Assembly: GCF_900291465.1 (NCBI RefSeq)
Contig: NZ_LT985808.1
Span: 1,162,747 to 1,226,746, forward strand
DNA length: 64,000 nt
Reading direction: 5' to 3'
Source: Bacteroides sp. Marseille-P3684
GTDB taxonomy: Bacteria > Bacteroidota > Bacteroidia > Bacteroidales > Bacteroidaceae
This document shows positions 52,951 to 61,058 of this stretch, piece after piece. Position numbers and translations under genes: made by a program. Under the pieces are notes generated by a model. It made no database searches and was not told where the DNA came from. It saw only the letters and a list, made by a program, of their open reading frames with translations. Each line of letters begins with the position of its first letter. Position 1 is the stretch's first letter.

Positions 52951-54891
52951 ATGGAATCTGAGTTATATAACTTTGGTACAGACGCAATAATCATTACAAG
53001 AGTGTCTACACCCCAACAAGTTTTGAATCCCGAATGTTCACCCCAATTGAGCGACCTTCAAAAATACGCAGAATTATATGGCTTTACAAGGCTAAAAACT
53101 TTTGGAACAACAGAAAGTGGTTTTTTACGTGAAGATTCTAAGGTCGGCTGGAATCTAGTAACTGATTTTATATCTAAAAATCCAACATTTCGAACAATCA
53201 TTGTGACAGAGATAAGTCGTCTAGGCCGCAATGATGAGATTCTCATGCACATTAAAAATTATTTGATTGAGAATAAAATTCAACTAATCATTAAAGACAT
53301 AAATTTTGAATTGTTCAATAGATTTGGAACAATAGACCAGGGTAAAGATATTATATTTGGACTATATGCTTCAATGGCTGCTGCCGAAATGCGTACAAAA
53401 TTAGAGAGGTTTAAGCGAGCTAGAAAAGAGTATAGAAAATTAGGTTATTCAATTGGAGGAAAGAGATTATTTGGTTATGAACGCATTTGTGATGGTAAAC
53501 TAGGGAAAAAAAATACATATATACCAAACCCAAAAGAGACTGATGAAATTAATACTATATATAATTGGTATCTGAATGGAATAGATGGAGATTTAACAAT
53601 AACATCTATAGCGAGAATAGCCTATGAATCCAAGGCAAGAGGATTCAGCAAGTATTTGCACTCAAGAAGAAATGTAAACAAATGCTTGAAGGAAAGTGCA
53701 TATATAGGATATAAAGTAACACATAATCGAATTAAAAATCCCCAATATTGGAATTATAAGGATGAAACAGCTCCTAAATACATTCTTGCTAATTCGTATG
53801 AATGTAGTTATCCTCAAATTATTAGTGATACTTTATTTAATGATGTACAAAAGAAGTTATCTACTGAAAGCACTCATTTTAAAGTATCGAATAATATACT
53901 TGTAGACAAATCCAGAAAGCACACAACAATACTAGCTAAAATCTTACGATGCCCAGTATGTGGTAACTTTTTTATTGCAGATTATAGGATTAAAGATAAT
54001 TACATTAAACATACATATCGATGTAGTAGCGCAAAAGGTAAACTGTTTAGGAAATGTAATAATACTCAGACTATATCAATGGTAATGTTGGATTCTGCAA
54101 CATGGGCATTTATTAAAGAAAAGGTGGAAGTTATTACTTCACACATGAATCATGCCAAACAACAGATAGATATAGAAAGTATTGAGTCCGAGATTGAAAG
54201 GCTGAACGCTGATATTAAAACATTTGATGAAAGAATTGATGCTGAAAATATTATATTCAGAACAACAATTAAATCTTCAAAGAACAAGGATAAAGTAATC
54301 ACTGAATATGAAAGGAATATTCGTAAGATTGAAAACGAACGTAAGAACCTTGAAAGGGTAATACAAGGAAAAGAACACTCATTACAGATTGCACTAGAAG
54401 CAAGTCAATCTAAAACGAATATAGATGAAATAGTTAGAGCCAATTTAGATAAAATAGAGAACGACAAAAAAGAAATGTATAAATACGTGCATCTCCTTAT
54501 CAAATCTGTATATCCCATACATTCCGACAAAAGATACACAGTCCTTTCAATAACATCTTTCAATAACATTGATGAGGTATTTGACTATCAATATGATAAA
54601 ACAGATATTCCTTTAATAAAAGGCAAAAAGCACGATAATACTTATTATATATGTTTAGACAAAAAAGATAGTAATAGAATAAAAGGGAGATTGATAACAG
54701 ATAATCTTATTATTTTTAACATTGAGACTAAGGATTTTATTTTAGGTGAATCTCATTATTCTATAGAAGATATATTTAATATTGATTTAAATGAAGGTGA
54801 CCCAACGAAATTCCATGAACTACAAAGAAGTGTTGAGGCTCTTCAATATAAAAAGCTAACTTTTTATGATGAAGATAATACTGTTATTTAG
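52951..54891 (+). CDS. Large serine recombinase (integrase)
   Basis: The 646-residue protein has an N-terminal resolvase domain with the catalytic Ser in ITRVSTPQQ (about residue 19), EISRLGRN (about 90) and ASMAAAEMRTKLERFKRA (helix E region). The recombinase domain follows (YGSIGGKRLFGYERI-like), then a zinc ribbon (LRCPVCGNFF, YRCSSAKGKLFRKCNN; Cys pairs near 333-373) and a coiled coil (about 400-500). Such enzymes integrate at one attB without host factors. It sits 45 bp from the attL arm, as expected, and should be the enzyme that cut comM. Confidence 0.95.
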   Translation: MESELYNFGTDAIIITRVSTPQQVLNPECSPQLSDLQKYAELYGFTRLKTFGTTESGFLREDSKVGWNLVTDFISKNPTFRTIIVTEISRLGRNDEILMHIKNYLIENKIQLIIKDINFELFNRFGTIDQGKDIIFGLYASMAAAEMRTKLERFKRARKEYRKLGYSIGGKRLFGYERICDGKLGKKNTYIPNPKETDEINTIYNWYLNGIDGDLTITSIARIAYESKARGFSKYLHSRRNVNKCLKESAYIGYKVTHNRIKNPQYWNYKDETAPKYILANSYECSYPQIISDTLFNDVQKKLSTESTHFKVSNNILVDKSRKHTTILAKILRCPVCGNFFIADYRIKDNYIKHTYRCSSAKGKLFRKCNNTQTISMVMLDSATWAFIKEKVEVITSHMNHAKQQIDIESIESEIERLNADIKTFDERIDAENIIFRTTIKSSKNKDKVITEYERNIRKIENERKNLERVIQGKEHSLQIALEASQSKTNIDEIVRANLDKIENDKKEMYKYVHLLIKSVYPIHSDKRYTVLSITSFNNIDEVFDYQYDKTDIPLIKGKKHDNTYYICLDKKDSNRIKGRLITDNLIIFNIETKDFILGESHYSIEDIFNIDLNEGDPTKFHELQRSVEALQYKKLTFYDEDNTVI

Positions 54892-54990
54892 GTAACTTCT
54901 ATCAACAAATAATGAAGTAGCTCCTTATACTTCATAGAACGGTTCAGCATGAAAAATTCTGGAAAAATTTTCTCCTACATTATTACACAA

Positions 54991-55022
54991 TTTGGTTTTC
55001 TGATATTTTTTAGGTATATTTG
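54991..55022 (+). promoter_or_regulatory. Canonical promoter upstream of the Rep-like gene
   Basis: TTTG (54991-54994), 20 bp, TATATTTG (55015-55022): full match to the Bacteroidetes consensus. Transcription would begin near 55029, about 105 nt before the next gene. Confidence 0.75.
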
Positions 55023-55058
55023 AACTACAAGATAGATAATAAGAATTAAAAAAAACGG

Positions 55059-55102
55059 AAAGATAGTACGTTTATCCTCAGTTGAGGAAATGTACTATCT
55101 TT
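55059..55102 (+). terminator. Leader hairpin: attenuator or sRNA terminator
   Basis: AAAGATAGTAC (55059-55069) and GTACTATCTTT (55092-55102) form an 11-bp stem with an inner CCTCAGTTGAGG dyad, followed by a run of T. It lies between the promoter at 54991 and the start at 55134, so transcripts must read through it to reach the Rep-like gene. Confidence 0.75.
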
Positions 55103-55133
55103 TTTTATTTAGTAATTTAATAATCAAAATATT

Positions 55134-55886
55134 ATGGAAAAAGTAGAATACCAATTTACACAGGTACCAACGAAATTAATGATACTGTTGGACGTTAATT
55201 GTAGGAGTATGTTGTTTACCCTTTGTCAGCTAGCTAGCCATTATACCAAAGATGGTGGCAGATTCTTCCGCACTAATGCAGATTTAGCATTAGAAAGCAG
55301 ATTAAGCCAAAAGCTCGTTATAGCAACACTAGATACGCTATATACTCATGGAATAGTGGAGATATGGAGTGTTGGCAAGGGAAAAGGAAAACATGCTAAT
55401 TACTTTAAGTTGAATCTTGAAAGAATAAAGGAGTTTGAACGTCTAAAAATGGATGAATTGAAAAATCCCGAATTACAACTTCCAATGGTTGATTATCGTG
55501 CTAAGGGGTATTCACCAAGTTATTTAAAAAAGAATACTCAAAATGTTTCCCAAGAAATTCCCAATGATTTCCCTAGAATTTCCCAAATTACCAACAATAT
55601 AAATAATATAGAAAATATAGATAATGAAGAAAATAAAAAGAATATAGATAATAAAGAAGGTATAAATAATAAAGAGAATAAAAGGAAATTTGAAGTAAAT
55701 TGTATTATGGAAATTGATAATAAGGATAAGGCTAAATTGTTATTTAATAATGATGAGTTCAATTATATTATTGGTAAATTGATAGATAAAGGACTTTCAA
55801 GAGATGAAATTATGGATGAATTGAAAATTAATAATCCCAAGTGCTATGATTACTTCAATAGAGCCTCATCCCAATTATCATCTTGA
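55134..55886 (+). CDS. Winged-helix protein, replication-initiator-like
   Basis: The 250-residue protein has an N-terminal winged helix (DVNCRSMLFTLCQLASHY, FFRTNADLALESRLSQKLV, IATLDTLYTHGIVEIW; about 20-95) that resembles those of phage and plasmid replication proteins. A low-complexity N/K/E/I linker (about 150-195) and a C-terminal helical part follow. It could open the element's replication origin, but this is inference. It lies behind a promoter and a terminator-like leader, which suggests controlled dosage. Confidence 0.6.
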   Translation: MEKVEYQFTQVPTKLMILLDVNCRSMLFTLCQLASHYTKDGGRFFRTNADLALESRLSQKLVIATLDTLYTHGIVEIWSVGKGKGKHANYFKLNLERIKEFERLKMDELKNPELQLPMVDYRAKGYSPSYLKKNTQNVSQEIPNDFPRISQITNNINNIENIDNEENKKNIDNKEGINNKENKRKFEVNCIMEIDNKDKAKLLFNNDEFNYIIGKLIDKGLSRDEIMDELKINNPKCYDYFNRASSQLSS

Positions 55887-55988
55887 TTTTTTTCTTTCTT
55901 TTTCTATACTTTACTTATTCTGTAGATATTTATTATTAGAAGTTACAATAAAGTTACTTCGATAATAAATTAAGTAATAGAATAAAGT

Positions 55989-56423
55989 ATGAATACTAAT
56001 ATACTCCAAGATGTAAAGAGAAAGATAGAAGAACTTCAAGAACTTATAAAAAGGTTAGAACAGCCTCATCAAACAAAACTAGACTATGTAGACTTGTCAG
56101 AGGGTGGCAATGAAGATAAACTAGCTAGAATAACGGAACAGATAGCTCAATACGATATAAACATACTCCCAACGTCAAAGGATTCACAATTAGTCAGGTG
56201 TGCCATAGTCAATGAACTAGCAGATAGAGGAATGAAGTATTGGCATGTGATTAGGTCAATGGCTGATAATTATGATGAGGCTGACCAAACAAAGAAATAT
56301 GTATATCTGATGAGTAGAAAAGATACTATTAGGCTCAACTTTGGAGTGATAGTAAACCGATATAAAGCAGCAATAGACAAGTATAATAGAGACATAAACA
56401 TAGATGACGATGGAAACAACTAA
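55989..56423 (+). CDS. Island protein, unknown function
   Basis: The 144-residue protein begins with a coiled coil (ILQDVKRKIEELQELIKRLEQ, residues 5-25) and continues with a helical core (RCAIVNELADRGMKYWHVIRSMADNY). It has no signal, membrane segment or catalytic motif that I recognise. It overlaps the next gene by 14 bp, which suggests that the two are translated together. It lies 102 bp after the Rep-like gene, probably in the same transcription unit. Confidence 0.6.
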   Translation: MNTNILQDVKRKIEELQELIKRLEQPHQTKLDYVDLSEGGNEDKLARITEQIAQYDINILPTSKDSQLVRCAIVNELADRGMKYWHVIRSMADNYDEADQTKKYVYLMSRKDTIRLNFGVIVNRYKAAIDKYNRDINIDDDGNN

Positions 56424-56742
56424 ACAATCAGTAAATCGAAGCGGAAACCTTAATCCAATGTTTGGGAAGCGTCAATCATTGGAGACAAAACAAAAAATCA
56501 GTGACAGTCAGCGAAAACGATATGCAGCTATCCGAAAGGCAATTAGAGAGCAGGACATGTTACAATTTGCAAAGGCAGATGATGAAGCTAGAAAAGAGCT
56601 TATACATCAACTGTTGGACAAAAATAACATATCCTTCGACAACATTCAACAAGCCGTTAACTTCGTTGCTTTTCTACTTGAAAAAGAGAGAGTTGAAGCT
56701 ATTATAAAAGAGGAAATCAATAAACTGTTAGCCAGAGATTAA
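56410..56742 (+). CDS. Small protein with NUMOD3-like DNA-binding motif
   Basis: The protein has 110 residues from METTKQSVNRSGNLNPMF; the ATG two codons earlier (56404) is also possible. Residues about 10-40 (SGNLNPMFGKRQSLETKQKI) match the NUMOD3 motif, a minor-groove DNA-binding element usually found repeated in GIY-YIG and HNH homing endonucleases. Here it stands with a helical tail and no nuclease domain. It may be a DNA-binding accessory of the element, for example at its origin or att site. Confidence 0.6.
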   Translation: METTKQSVNRSGNLNPMFGKRQSLETKQKISDSQRKRYAAIRKAIREQDMLQFAKADDEARKELIHQLLDKNNISFDNIQQAVNFVAFLLEKERVEAIIKEEINKLLARD

Positions 56743-56816
56743 CACGGGTAGTACAATGCAAAATTATAAATTCTGCATAACTAATTGATTATCAGTATAG
56801 GAAAACGGTTTGTCAA

Positions 56817-57068
56817 TTATTCTGATTCTTGTTTTTTTCTGCCTCTAGTTGATGGTTTGGTATATAACTTTCCCTTTCTGATAATGCACTTACTATTTTT
56901 ATATAGCTGAGGGTCATTATCAGATAGTTTAGAAAAGTAATTATTCAAAGAAGCCTTGCTGATTCCCAGTTCCTCTGCCGTATGTTTATCATATAGAGAA
57001 GATGGAGAGCCGTAGTATTCGTGTACTTCATTAATTTCCAAATGGATAATCGTTCTATATTCTTCCAT
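56817..57068 (-). CDS. Small HTH-like regulator
   Basis: The protein has 83 residues from MEEYRTIIHLEINEVHEYY. An open frame reaches 57113, but a full promoter (57083-57114) overlaps those 15 codons, so the start is set at 57068. The segment KHTAEELGISKASLNNYFSKL (about 27-47) reads as a helix-turn-helix; the tail is basic (TRGRKKQESE). It is divergent from 57227, and the space between carries strong dyads, so it is the best candidate to bind the duplicated operator module. Confidence 0.6.
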   Translation of the reverse strand: MEEYRTIIHLEINEVHEYYGSPSSLYDKHTAEELGISKASLNNYFSKLSDNDPQLYKNSKCIIRKGKLYTKPSTRGRKKQESE

Positions 57069-57082
57069 ATCTATATTTTTTA

Positions 57083-57114
57083 CAAAGTTACTAGAAATGT
57101 TATCTATATTCAAA
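57083..57114 (-). promoter_or_regulatory. Canonical minus-strand promoter of the small HTH gene
   Basis: On the minus strand: TTTG (57111-57114), 20 bp, TAACTTTG (57083-57090). The start near 57076 leaves the ATG at 57068 about 8 nt downstream. The -33 box is part of a copy of the operator half-site AAATAGAATCAT. Confidence 0.7.
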
Positions 57115-57182
57115 TAGAATCATATTTTTAACTTGGTTTAACGTTAAGTATGATTCTATTTCAAATAGAATCATTATCTTTG
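57111..57182 (+). promoter_or_regulatory. Operator-promoter module, copy 1
   Basis: The half-site AAATAGAATCAT occurs at 57112-57123 and 57163-57174, and inverted at 57150-57161. The last two form a perfect 12-bp dyad around one base. A TTAACGTTAA palindrome lies at 57139-57148, and the -7 box TATCTTTG at 57175-57182 abuts the dyad. A protein on the dyad would block the promoter of the 57227 gene. Confidence 0.7.
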
Positions 57183-57226
57183 TAATGTGATAATAAAAAC
57201 GAGTAATAACAATAAAACTTAAAGAT

Positions 57227-57562
57227 ATGAAAGCAATTCAATTCAACAGTTCAAATGTAGTAGCAACAGCAGTTAAGTGTATGGCACATGATATGGATGA
57301 GGCTACATCAGTAAGTAAGGGTATGATGGCAGAAACCTTAAAAAAACGTATGATGCGAGGCGAGGTCGTAAGATTCTGTTATCAAAAACTTAATGGCGAA
57401 ATTAGATTTGCTGTTGGAACATTACAGAGTGATGCAGTAAAGGCAAATGTAAATGGTAATGGTATTCCCAAACGGCTTTACGGTATGTTTGTATATTTGG
57501 ACTTGCAAAAGATGGAATGGAGAGGATTCAAACAAGAGCGGTTAATTGGAATTGTTGATTAA
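57227..57562 (+). CDS. Small island protein, DUF2693-like
   Basis: The 111-residue protein has a C-terminal half (GEVVRFCYQKLNGEIRFAVGTL, then FVYLDLQKMEWRGFKQERLIGI) that follows the beta-rich pattern of DUF2693 proteins: a K-x-G-x-R-x-x-x-G-T run, then D-x-x-x-x-x-W-R-x-F. Function is unknown. It is controlled by operator module copy 1 and ended by a hairpin terminator at once, so it is a single-gene unit. Confidence 0.6.
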   Translation: MKAIQFNSSNVVATAVKCMAHDMDEATSVSKGMMAETLKKRMMRGEVVRFCYQKLNGEIRFAVGTLQSDAVKANVNGNGIPKRLYGMFVYLDLQKMEWRGFKQERLIGIVD

Positions 57563-57584
57563 TAGGTGGGGTAATCCCACCTAT
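57562..57584 (+). terminator. Terminator of the 57227 gene
   Basis: ATAGGTGGG (57562-57570) and CCCACCTAT (57576-57584) with a 5-nt loop, then TTTTTG. Confidence 0.85.
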
Positions 57585-57599
57585 TTTTGTTATTACATT

Positions 57600-57680
57600 A
57601 TTCTATTTTAAATATAATCATATTTTTAACTGGGTTTAACAGTAAATATTATTCTAATTAAAATAGAATCACTATCTTTG
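57600..57680 (+). promoter_or_regulatory. Operator-promoter module, copy 2
   Basis: The block repeats copy 1 with substitutions: ATTCTATTTTAAATATAATCAT (57600-57621), the shared ATATTTTTAACTGGGTTTAAC stretch, AAAATAGAATCAC and TATCTTTG (57673-57680), all in the same order and spacing. It precedes the 57706 gene, so both genes should answer to one regulator. Confidence 0.7.
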
Positions 57681-57705
57681 TACTGTAATCAAAAAGCAAG
57701 AAGAT

Positions 57706-58026
57706 ATGAACACTACAGAGATAATAAATAAAGCACTGAAAGTATTAAATAGTCAAGATTGGTATTGGTATATGTCGGATTACCAAGTAAGCGAAATGAA
57801 AGATAAGGCTTACAGTTCGATGCGTTACTTCGTTGAATTGATTTCTGCAATAAGTGATTCAACAATCAGAAAAGCTATGAGAGAGTTATGGATGGCTACA
57901 TATAATTATAAGAGCTTAAGCTCACCAATGAGTTCTCCGACTGATAAAGAAGTTCAAGAATACAACAATACAAAAGCAGAATTGATGGCTGTTATCCTTC
58001 CATCAAGATATAATATAGCAGCTTAA
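57706..58026 (+). CDS. Small island protein, unknown function
   Basis: The 106-residue protein is rich in aromatic residues near the N-terminus (NSQDWYWYMSDYQVSEMKDK) and helical thereafter (RYFVELISAISDSTIRKAMRELWMATYNY). I recognise no family with certainty. It shares its promoter architecture with the 57227 gene and so probably belongs to the same regulon. A hairpin at 58070-58094 follows without a T run. Confidence 0.55.
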   Translation: MNTTEIINKALKVLNSQDWYWYMSDYQVSEMKDKAYSSMRYFVELISAISDSTIRKAMRELWMATYNYKSLSSPMSSPTDKEVQEYNNTKAELMAVILPSRYNIAA

Positions 58027-58069
58027 CAATATTCACTTCTTTAGAAAAGTGGTTATAGCTTGATAATCA

Positions 58070-58094
58070 GCAGCCTCTTAAAATGAGAGGCTGC
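58070..58094 (+). promoter_or_regulatory. Hairpin before the tyrosine recombinase gene
   Basis: GCAGCCTCT (58070-58078) and AGAGGCTGC (58086-58094), loop TAAAATG. There is no T tract after it; it could be a processing site or affect translation of the gene starting 42 nt downstream. Confidence 0.5.
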
Positions 58095-58136
58095 AATATA
58101 TTCACTAAAATATTAATCAATATAAAACTGAATGTT

Positions 58137-58727
58137 ATGAGCGTAAAAAATAGTACAACTGTAGCGGATTATATAGAATGGGATAAGGCGGTTAATTTAG
58201 TACATAGATTATTCAATGATGGTGAATATCGTATGTCATTGCTTATTGGGTGTGGTATCTTCTTTGGATTGCGAATAAGTGATATTCTTCAATTGACTTG
58301 GGAAATGCTTCTATCTGACAAGTCTTTTGAACTGATTGAGAAGAAAACAAAGAAGCATAGAGAGATTAGAATCAATTCTAACTTTCAGAAGCATGCACAA
58401 AAGTGCTATGATGCTCTATGTATAACAGATATGTCGCAAAAGTGCTTTATAAGCCGTAAGAATAGCGTTTATAGCATTCAGAGAATCAATGTATTATTAA
58501 AAGGCATCAAGGTTAAATACGGCTTAAAGTCGGTCAAAAATTTTAGTTCTCATTCCCTCAGAAAAACATTTGGACGCCATGTTTATGAGAAGGCTGATTC
58601 TAACGGAGAAATGGCTTTAGTTATGCTCTCAGAGCTATTTAATCATTCAAATATAGCAATAACCAAACGCTATCTTGGATTAAGGAAAGAAGAAATATTG
58701 CACTGTTATGACTTATTAGAGTTTTGA
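58137..58727 (+). CDS. Tyrosine recombinase, catalytic domain only
   Basis: The protein has 196 residues from MSVKNSTTVADYIEWDKAV; an earlier ATG (58083) lies inside a hairpin and is less likely. The catalytic set is visible: GLRISDILQLTW (Arg near 44), SHSLRKTFGRHVYE (His and Arg near 142-145), LFNHSNIAITKRYLGL (His near 168 and Tyr near 177). The N-terminal core-binding domain of XerC/D-type enzymes is missing or very short. It could resolve dimers or invert a segment. Confidence 0.8.
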   Translation: MSVKNSTTVADYIEWDKAVNLVHRLFNDGEYRMSLLIGCGIFFGLRISDILQLTWEMLLSDKSFELIEKKTKKHREIRINSNFQKHAQKCYDALCITDMSQKCFISRKNSVYSIQRINVLLKGIKVKYGLKSVKNFSSHSLRKTFGRHVYEKADSNGEMALVMLSELFNHSNIAITKRYLGLRKEEILHCYDLLEF

Positions 58728-58760
58728 TAAAAAGACGTATATTTGCAAAATGAAAAAAAT

Positions 58761-59126
58761 ATGAAGATAAAAGAGATAGACCCATTTGAAAAACAAAATA
58801 TATTCCATAATCGTATGATTAAGGATTACAAGGACGGAAAAATACCACATTCTTCCGTCTTTGCGTCATATTTTAAATGGAAAATGGGTGAATGTAGTCA
58901 TTCTGAAATCACTAGGGAAATGGCTCTTAAAATGATGAATGAAGTATCTACATTACTTGATGAATATTATGAAAAGCATCCAAAGGCATACGAGAATATG
59001 GATGCTTATATTAATGAAGACCCTTGGCAACAATATAAAGGATTTGGAAAAGATAAATACGTTGTATCTTATCTTGAAGCTGTTGAGGGAGAGCTTTACA
59101 ATATAATAGAAATACTTAATAATTAA
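58761..59126 (+). CDS. Small protein coupled to the methyltransferase
   Basis: The protein has 121 residues from MKIKEIDPFEKQNIFHNRM; an in-frame TTG at 58743 is the only earlier choice. It is helical and charged, with no motif that I recognise. Its TAA overlaps the methyltransferase ATG (TAATG), which points to translational coupling, so a role in the modification system is plausible. TATATTTG (58738-58745) could be its -7 box. Confidence 0.6.
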   Translation: MKIKEIDPFEKQNIFHNRMIKDYKDGKIPHSSVFASYFKWKMGECSHSEITREMALKMMNEVSTLLDEYYEKHPKAYENMDAYINEDPWQQYKGFGKDKYVVSYLEAVEGELYNIIEILNN

Positions 59127-60388
59127 TGGAAAAGATAAATGTTATAGAGCTATTTGCTGGCGTCGGAGGATTTAGAATAGGGCTTGATAGAGCAAATTCA
59201 AAATTTTTTAAAACAATATGGAGTAATCAATTTGAGCCTTCCACAAAAATTCAACATGCTTCACGAACTTATGTAGCACGTTTTGGAGAAGAAGGTCATG
59301 TTAATGAAGATATAGCAAAAGTGCTAACCAAAGATATTCCAGACCATGATATGCTTGTTGGTGGTTTCCCTTGCCAAGATTATTCCGTAGCACGTACATT
59401 AAGCCAAGCTGCAGGACTTGAAGGTAAAAAAGGTGTATTATGGTGGGAAATACACAGGATTATTAAAGAGAAAGGAAATAATAGCCCCAATATCTTATTT
59501 CTTGAAAATGTTGATAGGCTAATTCTTTCACCTGCGAAACAAAGAGGACGGGATTTTGCAATAATTCTTCAATCTCTATCCGATTTGGGATATATCGTAG
59601 AGTGGAGAATTATAAATGCAGCTGATTATGGAATGCCACAAAGAAGAAGAAGAACATATATTCTTGCATACAAAAAGAATACAGTAATAGCTAATAGTAT
59701 TCAAGACCCAACAGAATGGATTTTTCACGATGGTATTTTTGCAACAGCTTTTCCTGTTAAAGATTATGATTGTACATTTCCATTATATCCAACACATCTA
59801 AAACTCAATAAGGATAAAGATTTGGCTGATTTAAGTTCTGAGTTTAACAAGAGCAATAAGGCAAAACCTTTTGAAAATTGTGGATTAATGATTGAGGGAG
59901 AATATTATACTTACAAAACAATTCCTAATTATATTGGCAATTCGACAGTCTTAGGAGATATAATAGCTAAAGGTGAAGATAGAAAATATTTAACAGATGA
60001 TTTTTATATCAATAAAGAAGACTTGCCCAAATGGGAATACTTGAAAGGAGCAAAACATGAAGAGCGAAAAACAAGGGATGGAAGAATTTTCTATTATAAT
60101 GAGGGAGGTATGACGTTTCCTGATGCCCTAGATAAGCCTTCGAGAACTATAATTACTTCGGAAGGAGGAAAAACCCCTTCAAGATTTAAACACGTTATAA
60201 AAGACCCTATTAATGGTAGATTGAGACGTTTAATTCCTCTTGAGTTGGAAAGACTTAATATGTTTCCTGATAATCATACAATAGGTGAAAATGACACCAA
60301 AAGAGCTTTCTTTATGGGAAATGCCTTAGTTTGTGGAATTATTACAAAAGTTGGAATAGAATTATATAATAGACTCAAGGAAAAATAA
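59126..60388 (+). CDS. DNA (cytosine-5) methyltransferase
   Basis: The 420-residue protein has the ordered C5-methyltransferase motifs: I FAGVGGFRIG (about 9-18), IV GGFPCQDYS with the catalytic Cys (about 76), VI LENVDRL (about 127), VIII MPQRRRRTYIL (about 171), a variable target-recognition region (about 185-330), IX and X (RRLIPLELERLNMFP, MGNALVCGII). It methylates cytosine in a site that cannot be read here. Convergent with a two-gene operon holding a probable nuclease, it forms a type II restriction-modification unit. Confidence 0.95.
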   Translation: MEKINVIELFAGVGGFRIGLDRANSKFFKTIWSNQFEPSTKIQHASRTYVARFGEEGHVNEDIAKVLTKDIPDHDMLVGGFPCQDYSVARTLSQAAGLEGKKGVLWWEIHRIIKEKGNNSPNILFLENVDRLILSPAKQRGRDFAIILQSLSDLGYIVEWRIINAADYGMPQRRRRTYILAYKKNTVIANSIQDPTEWIFHDGIFATAFPVKDYDCTFPLYPTHLKLNKDKDLADLSSEFNKSNKAKPFENCGLMIEGEYYTYKTIPNYIGNSTVLGDIIAKGEDRKYLTDDFYINKEDLPKWEYLKGAKHEERKTRDGRIFYYNEGGMTFPDALDKPSRTIITSEGGKTPSRFKHVIKDPINGRLRRLIPLELERLNMFPDNHTIGENDTKRAFFMGNALVCGIITKVGIELYNRLKEK

Positions 60389-60413
60389 GGCATTGGGGAT
60401 TATCCCCAATGCC
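60389..60413. terminator. Bidirectional terminator
   Basis: GGCATTGGGGA (60389-60399) and TCCCCAATGCC (60403-60413), perfect 11-bp stem with a 3-nt loop, between convergent genes. Confidence 0.85.
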
Positions 60414-60419
60414 AGTTTC

Positions 60420-61055
60420 TTATACCTCAATAATTCCACTTATAGTTGCTAGTTCTAAGAGCACTTTTTTTCTTAACACAATGTTAATCGGTGATTCTGC
60501 AAGATTGGTACTATGAAAAAACCAAAAATCCTTTCCTTCTGATTTATCATGTTGACCTTTCTGATTTTTAGCTCTTATCTCAGCATCCTTCTTTTTTAGT
60601 TCTTCTACAGAATAGCCATGCGATGCTAAATAATCAAGTATACTACCTCTACTAACTAGGGCATATTCTATCTTTTTTATATCTTCTGACTTTATATTCC
60701 AATCAGAATCTGATTTATGTATCCACTGAAATAAATAATATTCAGTTACCTTTTCTTTGTCTGTAAGCCAGCCTTCAATAATCTTGCCATCTGACGCAAT
60801 AAAGGATAATTCCAAAGAAAAAGTTGGTAGTGGCTTATTAATATACTGAGTCTGAGCCTTTTCATCTACAATAACATTATTAAGCCCCTTTGTGGGAATT
60901 GATATTATAATATCAGACCCATGTAATTGACTATCAATATCGTCTGTTCTATTACTTTGTGTAAATATTTTTTGAGAGTATAAATGTTTATCAAGAAATT
61001 TAGCGATTTCCCTTTCAACATTCATGTCCCTACCTCTTAATACTGATTTTGCCAT
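60420..61055 (-). CDS. Probable restriction endonuclease (PD-(D/E)XK-like)
   Basis: The 211-residue protein has GSDIIISIPTKGLNNVIVDEKAQTQY (about 47-72), the arrangement D-x(n)-D-E-K expected of a PD-(D/E)XK nuclease core. A predicted helix precedes it (REIAKFLDKHLYSQKIF) and FSLELSF follows. No family match can be confirmed by eye. Its place next to a C5 methyltransferase makes a restriction role likely. The start lies 3 bp after the stop of the preceding gene in the same operon. Confidence 0.6.
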   Translation of the reverse strand: MAKSVLRGRDMNVEREIAKFLDKHLYSQKIFTQSNRTDDIDSQLHGSDIIISIPTKGLNNVIVDEKAQTQYINKPLPTFSLELSFIASDGKIIEGWLTDKEKVTEYYLFQWIHKSDSDWNIKSEDIKKIEYALVSRGSILDYLASHGYSVEELKKKDAEIRAKNQKGQHDKSEGKDFWFFHSTNLAESPINIVLRKKVLLELATISGIIEV

Positions 61056-61058
61056 ACT

